A stretch of 14,493 nt of DNA from NCBI GenBank assembly GCA_046481785.1, contig JAWOJF010000087.1, positions 1 through 14,493 on the forward strand. Reading direction: 5' to 3'. This document shows positions 6,951-13,179 of the stretch, one piece after another. The DNA comes from JAWOJF01 sp046481785. Lineage in GTDB: Bacteria > Bacteroidota > Ignavibacteria > Ignavibacteriales > Ignavibacteriaceae. A program made the translations under genes and the position numbers. The notes below the pieces were generated by a model. The model was given only the letters and a program-made list of their open reading frames with translations, searched no databases and was not told the origin of the DNA. Numbering within the stretch: the first letter of the stretch is position 1; each line of letters opens with the position of its first letter.

Positions 6951-7655
6951 ATGAGGGTAATGCGACCATTTCCGAAAGAATTGCTTAAAAAAATGTTCTT
7001 AAAAGTCCTGTATGAAAATGGGGAAAATAATATTTATAACCGGCAGGATTTGGACTTTGTTTCGATAATTTGCGAAATTCTGTCAGAGCAGTTAAATGTT
7101 TCAGAACTTACCGAATATGAGTTTAATGAGATAATAAAAGTTGTAAATGAACTTGAATTTGAAGGCCTGGTTGAACCGGTTAATATTTTTGGTTCGGCTA
7201 AAGTAAAAATGCTTACTGAAAAGGGAACGAAAGTTGTCCAATCAAAACTCTTAAACTTTAAACTGCCTGCTTTTGAAATTGAAAGCTTTATTACAAGGCC
7301 CGAGCTGAAAGCGGAATGTCTTAAAGATTATTTAAATGGCGACTATGAAACAGCATTATTAAAAGCTTTCAGAACGGTTGAAGAAATAATAAGGAAAGTT
7401 AAAGATCCATCATCTGGAAAAATTAACAAAAAAAGCCTTTCAAATTCATACATTACCCCGGAAGGTTTGTATGAGGAAGGTTTAGAAGTACCTGATACAG
7501 AACCCGATTCATTGGCCAGGATTATAACTGGTGCAATGTCATGGTTCAAAGAACCTGGCAAAGGAAAGATAAATGATCCCCACATTGCCGGGCAGGTTTT
7601 ACTGTATATTAATATTCATCTGAATATTTTAGATAAAAAGATAGTAACTATTTAA
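6951..7655 (+). CDS. Winged-helix plus Ymh (TIGR02391)/HEPN-like protein
   Basis: A 234-residue protein of uncertain function. Residues 1-97 look like a winged-helix domain, ending in ELEFEGLVEPV and a basic KVKMLTEKGTKVV strand-helix. Residues 127-230 resemble the Ymh/TIGR02391 domain, related to HEPN proteins: YLNGDYETALLKAFRTVEEIIRKV (127-150), then ARIITGAMSWFKEP (189-202) and a last helix with HLNILDKK. Ymh-type proteins usually have GAMxxxRNPxxH here. In this protein the Arg is Lys200 and the His (H211) comes after a small insertion, so any HEPN RNase activity may be lost. The ATG is supported by GGGGAGGG (6936-6943). It stands alone on the plus strand, facing the kinase-like gene. Confidence 0.6.
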   Translation: MRVMRPFPKELLKKMFLKVLYENGENNIYNRQDLDFVSIICEILSEQLNVSELTEYEFNEIIKVVNELEFEGLVEPVNIFGSAKVKMLTEKGTKVVQSKLLNFKLPAFEIESFITRPELKAECLKDYLNGDYETALLKAFRTVEEIIRKVKDPSSGKINKKSLSNSYITPEGLYEEGLEVPDTEPDSLARIITGAMSWFKEPGKGKINDPHIAGQVLLYINIHLNILDKKIVTI

Positions 7656-7686
7656 AGTAATAAAGCGGAATCAAGTGAACACAGTT

Positions 7687-7703
7687 AAACATCTTATATG
7701 TTT
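7687..7703. terminator. Weak hairpin between convergent genes
   Basis: AAACAT (7687-7692) pairs with ATGTTT (7698-7703) around a five-base loop. In the plus direction it is followed by TTAG, making a T-run of five in all. It lies in the 48-base gap between two convergent genes and could end the plus-strand transcript. The stem is short and AT-rich, so support is weak. Confidence 0.3.
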
Positions 7704-8492
7704 TTAGTTGTTCTTATGAAGCCCCTTTAGCCACTCCTGTATTATTTCAGGCGGCAGACCAATATCATTACCCGATTTAATATTCTCTGCAAACAGTTTC
7801 TTAAATCTTTTTAGAACTGCCTTACCGATTATTTTGGCACATTGTGAATGAGTTAAAAGCGCTGTATTCAAAACAAGATGGTAGTGCAGGGGATCTTCAA
7901 GATCCTTATGGAAATGAGAATAAACAAAATTTTTCCTGGCAGTATCCTCTTTTTTAATAAACAATGCAGCTTCTCTTTTATCAAGGTTATATAACTCCTC
8001 CACATGTTTAACTCTCTGTTCCAATGGTGCAACAAGCCTTACATGAAAAGAGTTTTTGAGTTTTGAAGTTATAAAATTACTGCCTCTGCCTATAATAATC
8101 GCATTCCCTATTTTTCCAAGCCGGTAAACAGTTTGAATTTCTTTATTCACTAAAATCCATGTTGATGGTTCGCCGGTTAATAGTTCGGTGATAATAGAAG
8201 AGACGGCTGAGTATTTATCCTCCACAAGAAACTTTTCAAGATGCATCGGTAAGTGAAAATCCTCAAGGACTTTAGTGATCAGATTCTTATCAAATATAGT
8301 CCACCGGGGTGAACCGGGCAATTTAAACTTTTCCAAATAATTAACCAGGCGTTCACCAATCAGATCGGCACCGGCGCCTGTTTCTCTGGAAAAAGTAATG
8401 CAAGGAAAAAATTCATATTTTCTGCTTGCATCAGGTTTGGAATGTGTTTCGATATAATGGCGGGCTTTTTCGAACGCTCCCTGAATCAGCAT
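7704..8492 (-). CDS. Cytidylate-kinase-like family protein
   Basis: A 262-residue protein of the cytidylate-kinase-like (Cytidylate_kin2) family, P-loop NTPases found in many anaerobes and in FCB bacteria and not equivalent to Cmk. Visible motifs are ITFSRETGAGADLIGERL (32-49), a P-loop-like region in which the canonical GxxxxGK(S/T) is changed, IIIGRG (132-137), RLVAPLEQRV (152-161), and DTARKNFVY then DPLHYHLVLNT near 183-209. The cellular substrate is unknown. The start is corrected to ATG at 8490-8492. A longer frame begins with GTG at 8498, but that G is the last base of the ribosome site AGGAGG (8498-8503), while the ATG lies five bases after it. A good sigma70-type promoter is at 8564-8592. 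Confidence 0.85.
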   Translation of the reverse strand: MLIQGAFEKARHYIETHSKPDASRKYEFFPCITFSRETGAGADLIGERLVNYLEKFKLPGSPRWTIFDKNLITKVLEDFHLPMHLEKFLVEDKYSAVSSIITELLTGEPSTWILVNKEIQTVYRLGKIGNAIIIGRGSNFITSKLKNSFHVRLVAPLEQRVKHVEELYNLDKREAALFIKKEDTARKNFVYSHFHKDLEDPLHYHLVLNTALLTHSQCAKIIGKAVLKRFKKLFAENIKSGNDIGLPPEIIQEWLKGLHKNN

Positions 8493-8497
8493 ATACA

Positions 8498-8503
8498 CCT
8501 CCT
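8498..8503 (-). promoter_or_regulatory. Ribosome site that fixes the kinase-like start
   Basis: AGGAGG on the minus strand overlaps the GTG of the longer frame and lies five bases upstream of ATG 8492. This spacing rules in favour of the ATG. Confidence 0.85.
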
Positions 8504-8563
8504 GTTCTACTATTTATTTACAGGAAGAATTATTTTAGAAATAACTTAAGCTAATTTTTTGTA

Positions 8564-8592
8564 ATTATAAATACTTGCTTGCCGAATGACAA
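8564..8592 (-). promoter_or_regulatory. Sigma70-type promoter for the kinase-like gene
   Basis: On the minus strand TTGTCA (8587-8592) and a perfect TATAAT (8564-8569) are separated by exactly 17 bases. Transcription would start near 8557, giving a leader of about 65 bases. It lies just past the hairpin that ends the ferredoxin transcript, so the kinase-like gene has its own promoter. Confidence 0.6.
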
Positions 8593-8609
8593 TCGAAAGC
8601 TTTAAAACG

Positions 8610-8637
8610 AAGAAAGGACATTACAATGTCCTTTCTT
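8610..8637 (-). terminator. GGACAT hairpin ending the first ferredoxin transcript
   Basis: AAGAAAGGACATT (8610-8622) is the exact complement of AATGTCCTTTCTT (8625-8637), leaving two bases between; with normal loop size the stem is about ten pairs. On the minus strand it is followed by CGTTTT. It closely resembles the terminator of the second ferredoxin gene (9336-9365). The predicted transcript therefore includes the whole G-rich array. Confidence 0.65.
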
Positions 8638-8640
8638 GTT

Positions 8641-8762
8641 CCCCTTCCCCTAAAACTGTAGTATGAACTTTTTCCCCTTCCCCTGTCTCGTCTGAATTTT
8701 TCCCCTAGACCTACCTGAACCTTTTCCCCTTCCCCTGACTTATCTGAACTTTCCCCTTCCCC
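8641..8762 (-). repeat. Irregular GGGGAAGGGG repeat array in a predicted 3' UTR
   Basis: On the minus strand GGGGAAGGGG occurs four times (8753-8762, 8726-8735, 8674-8683, 8641-8650). A fifth, halved copy has only one GGGG (8702-8705). Starts are 24 to 33 bases apart. Between them runs a looser common sequence of the type AAAGTTCAGA followed by CAGGGG. The array sits between the stop codon of the first ferredoxin gene and its terminator. It gives nine runs of four G on the transcribed RNA strand, enough for G-quadruplexes with long loops. It codes for nothing I can recognise and is not a CRISPR array. Confidence 0.75.
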
Positions 8763-8771
8763 TGCAAACTT

Positions 8772-9041
8772 TTATGCTTTTGGCACACAGCATTCAACAG
8801 GACAAACCGAAGCACATTGTGGTTCATCATGAACGCCTTCACACTGTGTACACTTATCAGGTACTATATAAAAATAACTGCCTGAATAAAAACCCGATTC
8901 ACCCGACGGAGCCGCATCATTTTCGCCATATGTTTTACCGTCTAATTCCCAGTCATTTCCGCCTTCATATATGGCGCTATTTGGGCATTCAGGTTCACAT
9001 GCTCCACAGTTAATGCACTCTTCGGTTATCATATATGCCAT
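8772..9041 (-). CDS. Alvin-type 2[4Fe-4S] ferredoxin, short tail
   Basis: An 89-residue soluble electron carrier for two [4Fe-4S] clusters. The ligands are C9, C12, C15, C19 (CINCGACEPECP) and C64, C67, C76, C80, with the eight-residue gap between the second and third Cys that marks the Allochromatium (Alvin) type. Two extra Cys lie at 84-85. An insert of about 40 residues between the clusters, including GFYSGSYFYIVPDKC, is longer than in the classic type. By my count 64 of 89 positions match the second ferredoxin (9386-9718) without gaps. This copy ends at VPKA and lacks the C-terminal helix of its neighbour. GGAG precedes the ATG at 9041. The partner enzyme is not in the window. Confidence 0.93.
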   Translation of the reverse strand: MAYMITEECINCGACEPECPNSAIYEGGNDWELDGKTYGENDAAPSGESGFYSGSYFYIVPDKCTQCEGVHDEPQCASVCPVECCVPKA

Positions 9042-9103
9042 TTTAATTTCTCCTTATTTTCTACTAGTTGTGTAAAGATTTTCTACATCTTTCTACTTGT
9101 TTG

Positions 9104-9133
9104 TATATATGCCAATTCTATGCCAATCATCAA
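9104..9133 (-). promoter_or_regulatory. Candidate promoter of the first ferredoxin gene
   Basis: Two readings overlap here on the minus strand. As sigma70, TTGATG (9128-9133) and TATATA (9104-9109) are 18 bases apart. As sigma54, TTGGCATAGAATTGGCA has GG (9123-9124) and GC (9111-9112) with the required ten bases between, but the -12 box is TGGC instead of TTGC. ATTGGCATA is repeated directly. The sequence does not decide between them. Confidence 0.3.
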
Positions 9134-9335
9134 TTATATGAAAGGATTAAATTTGGCTGAAAATGAGATAATTTTATGAAATGTGTTTTCAACAACGAGA
9201 ATTACAGGACAATATTTCTCTAAAGTGAAGAAAACTGTACAGAATCAACAAAAAGGGGATTTGGAGTATGGCAAAGAGTGAGATGGAACACAGGTATTAT
9301 AAAACCGGAAGGAGGGCATAAGCCAGAATGTTAAA

Positions 9336-9365
9336 AAAAAGGACATCAATATTGATGTCCTTTTT
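9336..9365. terminator. GGACAT hairpin ending the second ferredoxin transcript
   Basis: A fully symmetric 30-base inverted repeat, AAAAAGGACATCAAT with ATTGATGTCCTTTTT. The core stem GGACATCA/TGATGTCC is flanked by A and T runs, so it can end transcription in both directions. It lies 21 bases after the stop codon of the ferredoxin at 9386. The GGACAT core and the arrangement match the terminator at 8610-8637, suggesting both were copied with the genes. Confidence 0.85.
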
Positions 9366-9385
9366 ATAGATCTTTTTAATAATAT

Positions 9386-9718
9386 TTACCTGCCGATGCT
9401 ATCCAGATATTCTTTTCTTGCCAGAAGGGTGGTTTCATCCTCAACACGGTTAGGATCTGGTATGCAACAATCGACCGGACAAACCGCAGCGCATTGAGGT
9501 TCATCGTGAAAGCCTTTACACTCGGTACACTTATCGGGTACTATATAAAAGAAATCACTGGAATAAAACCCGGTACTACCATTAGGAGATACATCTTCCT
9601 CATCATAAACCTTACCGGCTAATTCCCATTTAGCGCCCCCTTCATAAATAGCATTATTAGGGCATTCCGGTTCGCAGGCACCGCAGTTAATACACTCTTG
9701 TGTTATCATTATAGCCAT
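9386..9718 (-). CDS. Alvin-type 2[4Fe-4S] ferredoxin, full length
   Basis: A 110-residue ferredoxin and the close paralogue of the gene at 8772. Cluster ligands fall at the same places: C9, C12, C15, C19 and C64, C67, C76, C80, with the long insert between them. After CCIPDP it keeps a charged tail (about 88-110, VEDETTLLARKEYLDSIGR) that forms the C-terminal helix of Alvin-type ferredoxins. It is a low-potential electron carrier in the cytoplasm; partners are not visible. AAGGAG lies eight bases before the ATG. A sigma70-type promoter at 9771-9799 gives a leader of about 46 bases. It has its own terminator, so the two ferredoxins are probably separate transcripts. Confidence 0.95.
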   Translation of the reverse strand: MAIMITQECINCGACEPECPNNAIYEGGAKWELAGKVYDEEDVSPNGSTGFYSSDFFYIVPDKCTECKGFHDEPQCAAVCPVDCCIPDPNRVEDETTLLARKEYLDSIGR

Positions 9719-9770
9719 TGAATTACTCCTTTAAAAAGACCTCTTTAACAAAATATTAAAAACCCGTGCA

Positions 9771-9799
9771 ATTTTACTAAAACAATATTATAACTTCAA
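9771..9799 (-). promoter_or_regulatory. Sigma70-type promoter for the second ferredoxin
   Basis: On the minus strand TTGAAG (9794-9799) and TAAAAT (9771-9776) are separated by 17 bases. Predicted start of transcription is about 9764, with the AAGGAG site well placed in the leader. Confidence 0.5.
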
Positions 9800-9894
9800 T
9801 AATTTACTTTTAACTAGGAAAAAAATGTTATAATGATTGATTCCTTTTATATAATTAAGGGATACAGACTGCGATGTCCATACCTGCAGAAATT

Positions 9895-10617
9895 TTACCA
9901 GCCGCCGCTTGCACCGCCGCCGCCAAAAGATCCGCCGCCACCGCTGAATCCTCCAAAACTTCCACCGCCAAAACCTCCCCCGCGGCTGCCTTTATACCCT
10001 CCCATACTACCGGGAAAAAAGATAAAACCACCTCTGCCTGTTCTTCTTCTTCCGCCTCTTATAAAGAAAAAAATAATAGCAATAATAATAAAGATGATTG
10101 TAGAGATTCCGGGATTTTCATCTTCATTATCTGCGTTTGGCCGGGCTGTGTATTCTCCTGCTGACGCTGAAATAATTGCATCAATGCCTGCTGATATTCC
10201 GGTATAATAATCATCCCTTCTGAAATGAGGAACAATTACATTCCTGATTATGGAGCTTGCAAGTGCATCAGGCAAAACACCTTCCAGGCCGTAACCAACT
10301 TCAATCCTCAGTTGTTTATCATCTTTGGCTACTAAAAGAAGTGCGCCATTATCGTTTTCCGCTGTTCCAATCTTATTTTTTTCAGCTACTTCATTTGCAT
10401 AATATTCAATAGGATAATCATCAAGAGTGGATATCATCAGCGTAACAAGCTGATTGGAAGTAGTATCTTCAAAAGATTTTAAACGGGTATTAAGAGTGCC
10501 AAGCTGGTTACTGCTTAATGTACCTGTAAAATCATTAGCATAATTTTTTAACTCAGGTACTTGCGGCTGCGCATGGCACACCTGAAGAAAAATAAATAAT
10601 ACAAAAAGAAATTTCAT
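9895..10617 (-). CDS. TPM-domain protein (YgcG-like), exported, with Gly-rich tail
   Basis: A 240-residue envelope protein. Residues 1-16 are a signal peptide ending VCHA with Gln following. The TPM_phosphatase-type domain runs from about 22 to 150 and includes NDFTGTLSS, QLVTLMISTLDDYPIEYYAN, NGALLLVAKDDKQLRIEVGYGLEGVLPD and HFRRDDYYTGI, all typical of the family. A membrane helix at about 171-186 (STIIFIIIAIIFFF) is followed by an Arg-rich stop-transfer (RGGRRRTGR) and a Gly/Ser/Phe-rich tail from 202 to the final Trp. The domain therefore faces the periplasm and the tail the cytoplasm. Its function is not firmly known. Its ATG overlaps the lemA stop by one base (TAATG), so it is translated together with LemA, a common pairing. 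Confidence 0.92.
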   Translation of the reverse strand: MKFLFVLFIFLQVCHAQPQVPELKNYANDFTGTLSSNQLGTLNTRLKSFEDTTSNQLVTLMISTLDDYPIEYYANEVAEKNKIGTAENDNGALLLVAKDDKQLRIEVGYGLEGVLPDALASSIIRNVIVPHFRRDDYYTGISAGIDAIISASAGEYTARPNADNEDENPGISTIIFIIIAIIFFFIRGGRRRTGRGGFIFFPGSMGGYKGSRGGGFGGGSFGGFSGGGGSFGGGGASGGW

Positions 10618-11225
10618 TAATTAAACTCAACTTTAGGAGCAGTTTCCGAACCCGGAGCTGACCTGAAGTATTCCTTATTTTCAAATCCAAAAATACCCGC
10701 AAAAATTGAAGTTGGGAATCTCTTAATAGTTGTATTGTATTGCTGAACAGTTTCATTAAACTTTCTTCTTTCAACAGAGATCCTGTTTTCTGTACCTTCA
10801 AGCTGTGCCTGCAATTGGAGAAAGTTTTCATTTGCTTTCAATTCAGGATAATTTTCAACAGTAACAAGAAGCCGGGAAAGTGCACCACCTAATTCACTTT
10901 GAGCCTCTTGAAATCTTTGAAATGCAGCAGGATCATTTAATACTTCAGGTGTTACATTCATCTGACTTACCCTTGCACGTGCTTCAGTAACATCTGTAAG
11001 AACACCCCTTTCAAAATCGGCATAACCTTTAACAGTGTTTACCAGGTTTGGAATCAAATCTGCTCTCCTCTGATATTGATTTTCAACCTGACTCCAGCTT
11101 TGATTTACTGTTTCATTAAGAGTAATAAGGTTGTTATACGCCCCAATCCCCCAAAAAACCATTATGGCTATGATAATAAGGATCACTCCGGCTACAGAGC
11201 AGCCTACAATCATCCCTCTTTTCAT
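10617..11225 (-). CDS. lemA: LemA family protein
   Basis: A 202-residue LemA protein, anchored by an N-terminal membrane helix (about 8-26, VAGVILIIIAIMVFWGIGAY) with an alpha-helical coiled-coil body outside. The family pattern is clear: YNNLITLNETVNQSWSQVE, QYQRRADLIPNLVNTVKGYADFE, then YPELKANENFLQLQAQLEGTENRI and RRKFNETVQQYNTTI, ending in FENKEYFRS. The role of LemA is not settled. It is regularly next to a TPM-domain gene, as here with a one-base overlap. The start is corrected to ATG at 11223-11225: a TTG three bases earlier (11226-11228) would leave only one base after AGGAGG, whereas the ATG lies four bases after it. A possible promoter is at 11328-11355. Confidence 0.94.
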   Translation of the reverse strand: MKRGMIVGCSVAGVILIIIAIMVFWGIGAYNNLITLNETVNQSWSQVENQYQRRADLIPNLVNTVKGYADFERGVLTDVTEARARVSQMNVTPEVLNDPAAFQRFQEAQSELGGALSRLLVTVENYPELKANENFLQLQAQLEGTENRISVERRKFNETVQQYNTTIKRFPTSIFAGIFGFENKEYFRSAPGSETAPKVEFN

Positions 11226-11229
11226 CAAA

Positions 11230-11235
11230 CCTCCT
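11230..11235 (-). promoter_or_regulatory. Ribosome site that fixes the lemA start
   Basis: AGGAGG on the minus strand lies four bases before ATG 11225 and only one base before the TTG of the longer frame, so the ATG is the likely start. Confidence 0.75.
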
Positions 11236-11327
11236 ATTATTAAGGGTGATTTTTTACTTTAACTAACTATCCTAAATTGTTGCGCAGCCTTTATTCTGCC
11301 ACAATATATAAATGCCATCTGCAATTT

Positions 11328-11355
11328 ATTATATTTTTTTGGAATATCCATCAAA
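11328..11355 (-). promoter_or_regulatory. Possible sigma70-type promoter for lemA
   Basis: A perfect TATAAT (11328-11333) on the minus strand is preceded by TTTGAT at 16 bases or TTGATG at 15 bases. The leader to lemA would be about 95 bases. The -35 match is modest, so this is tentative. Confidence 0.35.
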
Positions 11356-11509
11356 AAAGTCAAAATTAAAAAATCAAAAATTTAAAATTTGTAAATACTA
11401 TTAATATATGGATGTTACAGATGTTTAATTTCAGAATATCATTATAATTGAGTCAGTTTCTTAGGAATTTGCTCGTTTTTCGTATTAATTTTTAATCCTT
11501 AACAGCTTA

Positions 11510-12349
11510 TTAAGGTTTTGGCCCCAGATATTCTTTCTGAAGATATTCCATAGTTTTGTTTGTAATCTCAAGATTTTTTTCCCGGGCAAACTCTTCGGCA
11601 TTCTGAACATTACCAAGATAAAATCTTAGCCATAAAAGATTCCCAATAATAATACCATCAAAAATCCTGTCTTCCACAAAGGAATTTATTGTCAGATATC
11701 CTGCAAAAACATTCCACGCAAGTGACACAATTCCATTCAAATAATTTCCGGTATATATTTGTCCGGCACCTGGAATAAAAACAGAAAATATTTTTGCAAA
11801 ACTTTCGGAATATTTTTCATCAGTTGTATTTAGACTCAATAATCTCAGTTCATGTTCATTATCTATTCTGCCAAATACTTCTGAAGCATTATTGAAATCA
11901 TCACTAAAAATATATGCCCAGCCCCTCCAGTAATTAATTTCATCAATTTTTTCTTTGAACTTCTGATTTTCTTCCAGGTTATCAAGTAATTTTAAAGCCT
12001 GCGCAGTCGTTCTGCGTAAAATATTTACTTTAACCAGTTCAATTCTTGATTCATAAAATTCCTCATCTGTTCCTGAATTAATTTCAGCTTGTGTAAAATG
12101 ATAGACCGCATCATTAAGCCGGGCACCTGCTTTGTATGCCTTTCCCATCAGCAAGTGAGCACTAAATCTATACTCATTATTATCATCAAAGAAGAGGAGG
12201 CGTTTTAATTCTGTGACAGCATCAAAATAATTTTCCTGCCCATATAACTTTACTGCAAATTCATGTTGCTCACTTAATGTTCCCTGGCAAAAAGAGGAAG
12301 AAATAAAAGTAATACTTAAAAATAATATTTTAGTAAAAGTTCTTTTCAT
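11510..12349 (-). CDS. Exported TPR-like protein with C-terminal PGAGQIYTG membrane domain
   Basis: I do not recognise a named family with a known function. The 279-residue product has a signal peptide (1-21, ending SSSFC with Gln next) and a helical TPR-like region at about 26-180 with FAVKLYGQENYFDAVTELKRLL and HLLMGKAYKAGARLNDAVYHF. Its C-terminal membrane part begins with SVFIPGAGQIYTGNYLNG (189-206), followed by hydrophobic stretches at about 207-224 and 232-247. The motif resembles those of TM2/DUF5683-type proteins. The order matches the preceding gene product, of which it is a diverged paralogue. Its ATG overlaps that gene's stop as ATGA. It is the last gene of a three-gene unit with a YidD-like protein. 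Confidence 0.75.
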   Translation of the reverse strand: MKRTFTKILFLSITFISSSFCQGTLSEQHEFAVKLYGQENYFDAVTELKRLLFFDDNNEYRFSAHLLMGKAYKAGARLNDAVYHFTQAEINSGTDEEFYESRIELVKVNILRRTTAQALKLLDNLEENQKFKEKIDEINYWRGWAYIFSDDFNNASEVFGRIDNEHELRLLSLNTTDEKYSESFAKIFSVFIPGAGQIYTGNYLNGIVSLAWNVFAGYLTINSFVEDRIFDGIIIGNLLWLRFYLGNVQNAEEFAREKNLEITNKTMEYLQKEYLGPKP

Positions 12350-13179
12350 CTGCAGAAATTGTATTCGGGCATAAAATAATTCTGATTATTTAGAAATAAT
12401 TTTAATTCTTTTTCAAAATTGATCTTTACCCCTGCATTATAAATATGAGTTGAGGCAGCAGAGCCATATATATTGCCGGCATAAAAAAGTGCAGCCAGTC
12501 CGCCAAATAACCATCCACGAAAATTATGTTCGGCATCAAAATTTGCATATGAGAGGTAAGATAAAAGTCCTGTTACTATAAAAGCAGTAATCCCATCCCC
12601 ATACTGTTCTGTATATATTTTACCGGCACCGGGTACTAAAGCAGACAGAAGGGCAGCCGTTAGCTGATTTTTATTAGGAAGATTAATCCTTTCATAAAAT
12701 AAACTCATAATTCTTTCATCAGAATTAAAAACCTCCTGGTATTCATTTTCAGACGGTATATTATTACCGGAAAATAGGAATGAATAAAGAAAAAGTTTTT
12801 TTACGGAAGTAATCTCTTTTAAATCTGTGGAAGATGAAGAATACAGTAACCTGAAATTCTCATAGTCTTCTTTTTTAAAATATGAATTAAAATATTCTGA
12901 CCGGGAGTTTAGCCGGGGAAAAAGGGATTTAAATATTCCGGCAGATTTATCATATTCTTCCAAATTCTGATATGCTAAGCCGAGTTTAAAGCTTATGGTA
13001 TCATTATTTCCGGAAGAAAGATAATTTTCATATTCAAAAGCAGAACGGAGATAATCTTTTTCGCAAAAAAGATGATCGGCAAACAGTCTGATATTTTCCG
13101 GTAAGCGAAGATTAACCCTGTTTTCCTGGGGAAATAAAACGGTATAAGCAGCAAGGAGAATAAAAGTTATTTTTTTCAT
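12346..13179 (-). CDS. Exported TPR-like protein with C-terminal PGAGKIYT membrane domain
   Basis: A 277-residue paralogue of the following gene product, function unknown. Residues 1-18 form a signal peptide (MKKITFILLAAYTVLFPQ). A helical repeat region with FEYENYLSSGNNDTISFKLG and LAYQNLEEYDKSAGIFKSLF at about 48-86 looks TPR-like. The C-terminal membrane domain starts with ALVPGAGKIYTEQYGDG (180-196), then hydrophobic segments at about 197-212 and 222-238, then FYAGNIYGSAASTHIYN, which aligns with FYLGNVQNAEEFAREKN in the paralogue. Both ends use ATGA overlaps, with the YidD-like gene before and the paralogue after, so fixed stoichiometry by coupled translation is likely. A weak AGGTGA precedes its start. 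Confidence 0.75.
   Translation of the reverse strand: MKKITFILLAAYTVLFPQENRVNLRLPENIRLFADHLFCEKDYLRSAFEYENYLSSGNNDTISFKLGLAYQNLEEYDKSAGIFKSLFPRLNSRSEYFNSYFKKEDYENFRLLYSSSSTDLKEITSVKKLFLYSFLFSGNNIPSENEYQEVFNSDERIMSLFYERINLPNKNQLTAALLSALVPGAGKIYTEQYGDGITAFIVTGLLSYLSYANFDAEHNFRGWLFGGLAALFYAGNIYGSAASTHIYNAGVKINFEKELKLFLNNQNYFMPEYNFCR

Larger units (their letters stand above)
9042..9385. other. 344-base gap between the ferredoxin genes
   Basis: This stretch holds the ribosome site and candidate promoter of the first ferredoxin near 9042-9133 and the terminator of the second at 9336-9365. In between is AT-rich sequence without a recognisable gene. The only reading frame with a plausible ribosome site is 17 codons on the plus strand at 9268-9321 (MAKSEMEHRYYKTGRRA), with AAAGGGG nine bases upstream. 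The plus strand of the 9336-9365 hairpin would end such a transcript. I do not call it a gene. Confidence 0.5.

Noticed and set aside
8641..8762. CRISPR array
   Set aside because: Repeat units are short, degenerate and unevenly spaced, intervening parts resemble each other, and no cas gene is present.
9833..10207. Proline-rich plus-strand frame
   Set aside because: It is the reverse reading of the Gly-rich tail codons of the TPM-domain gene; low-complexity shadow.
10553..10831. Minus-strand frame of 92 codons overlapping lemA and the TPM gene
   Set aside because: A different frame of two well supported, coupled genes, with no recognisable family.
11497..11515. Hairpin CCTTAA/TTAAGG after the last TPR gene as a terminator
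   Set aside because: Only six pairs, AT-rich, and no T-run follows on the minus strand.
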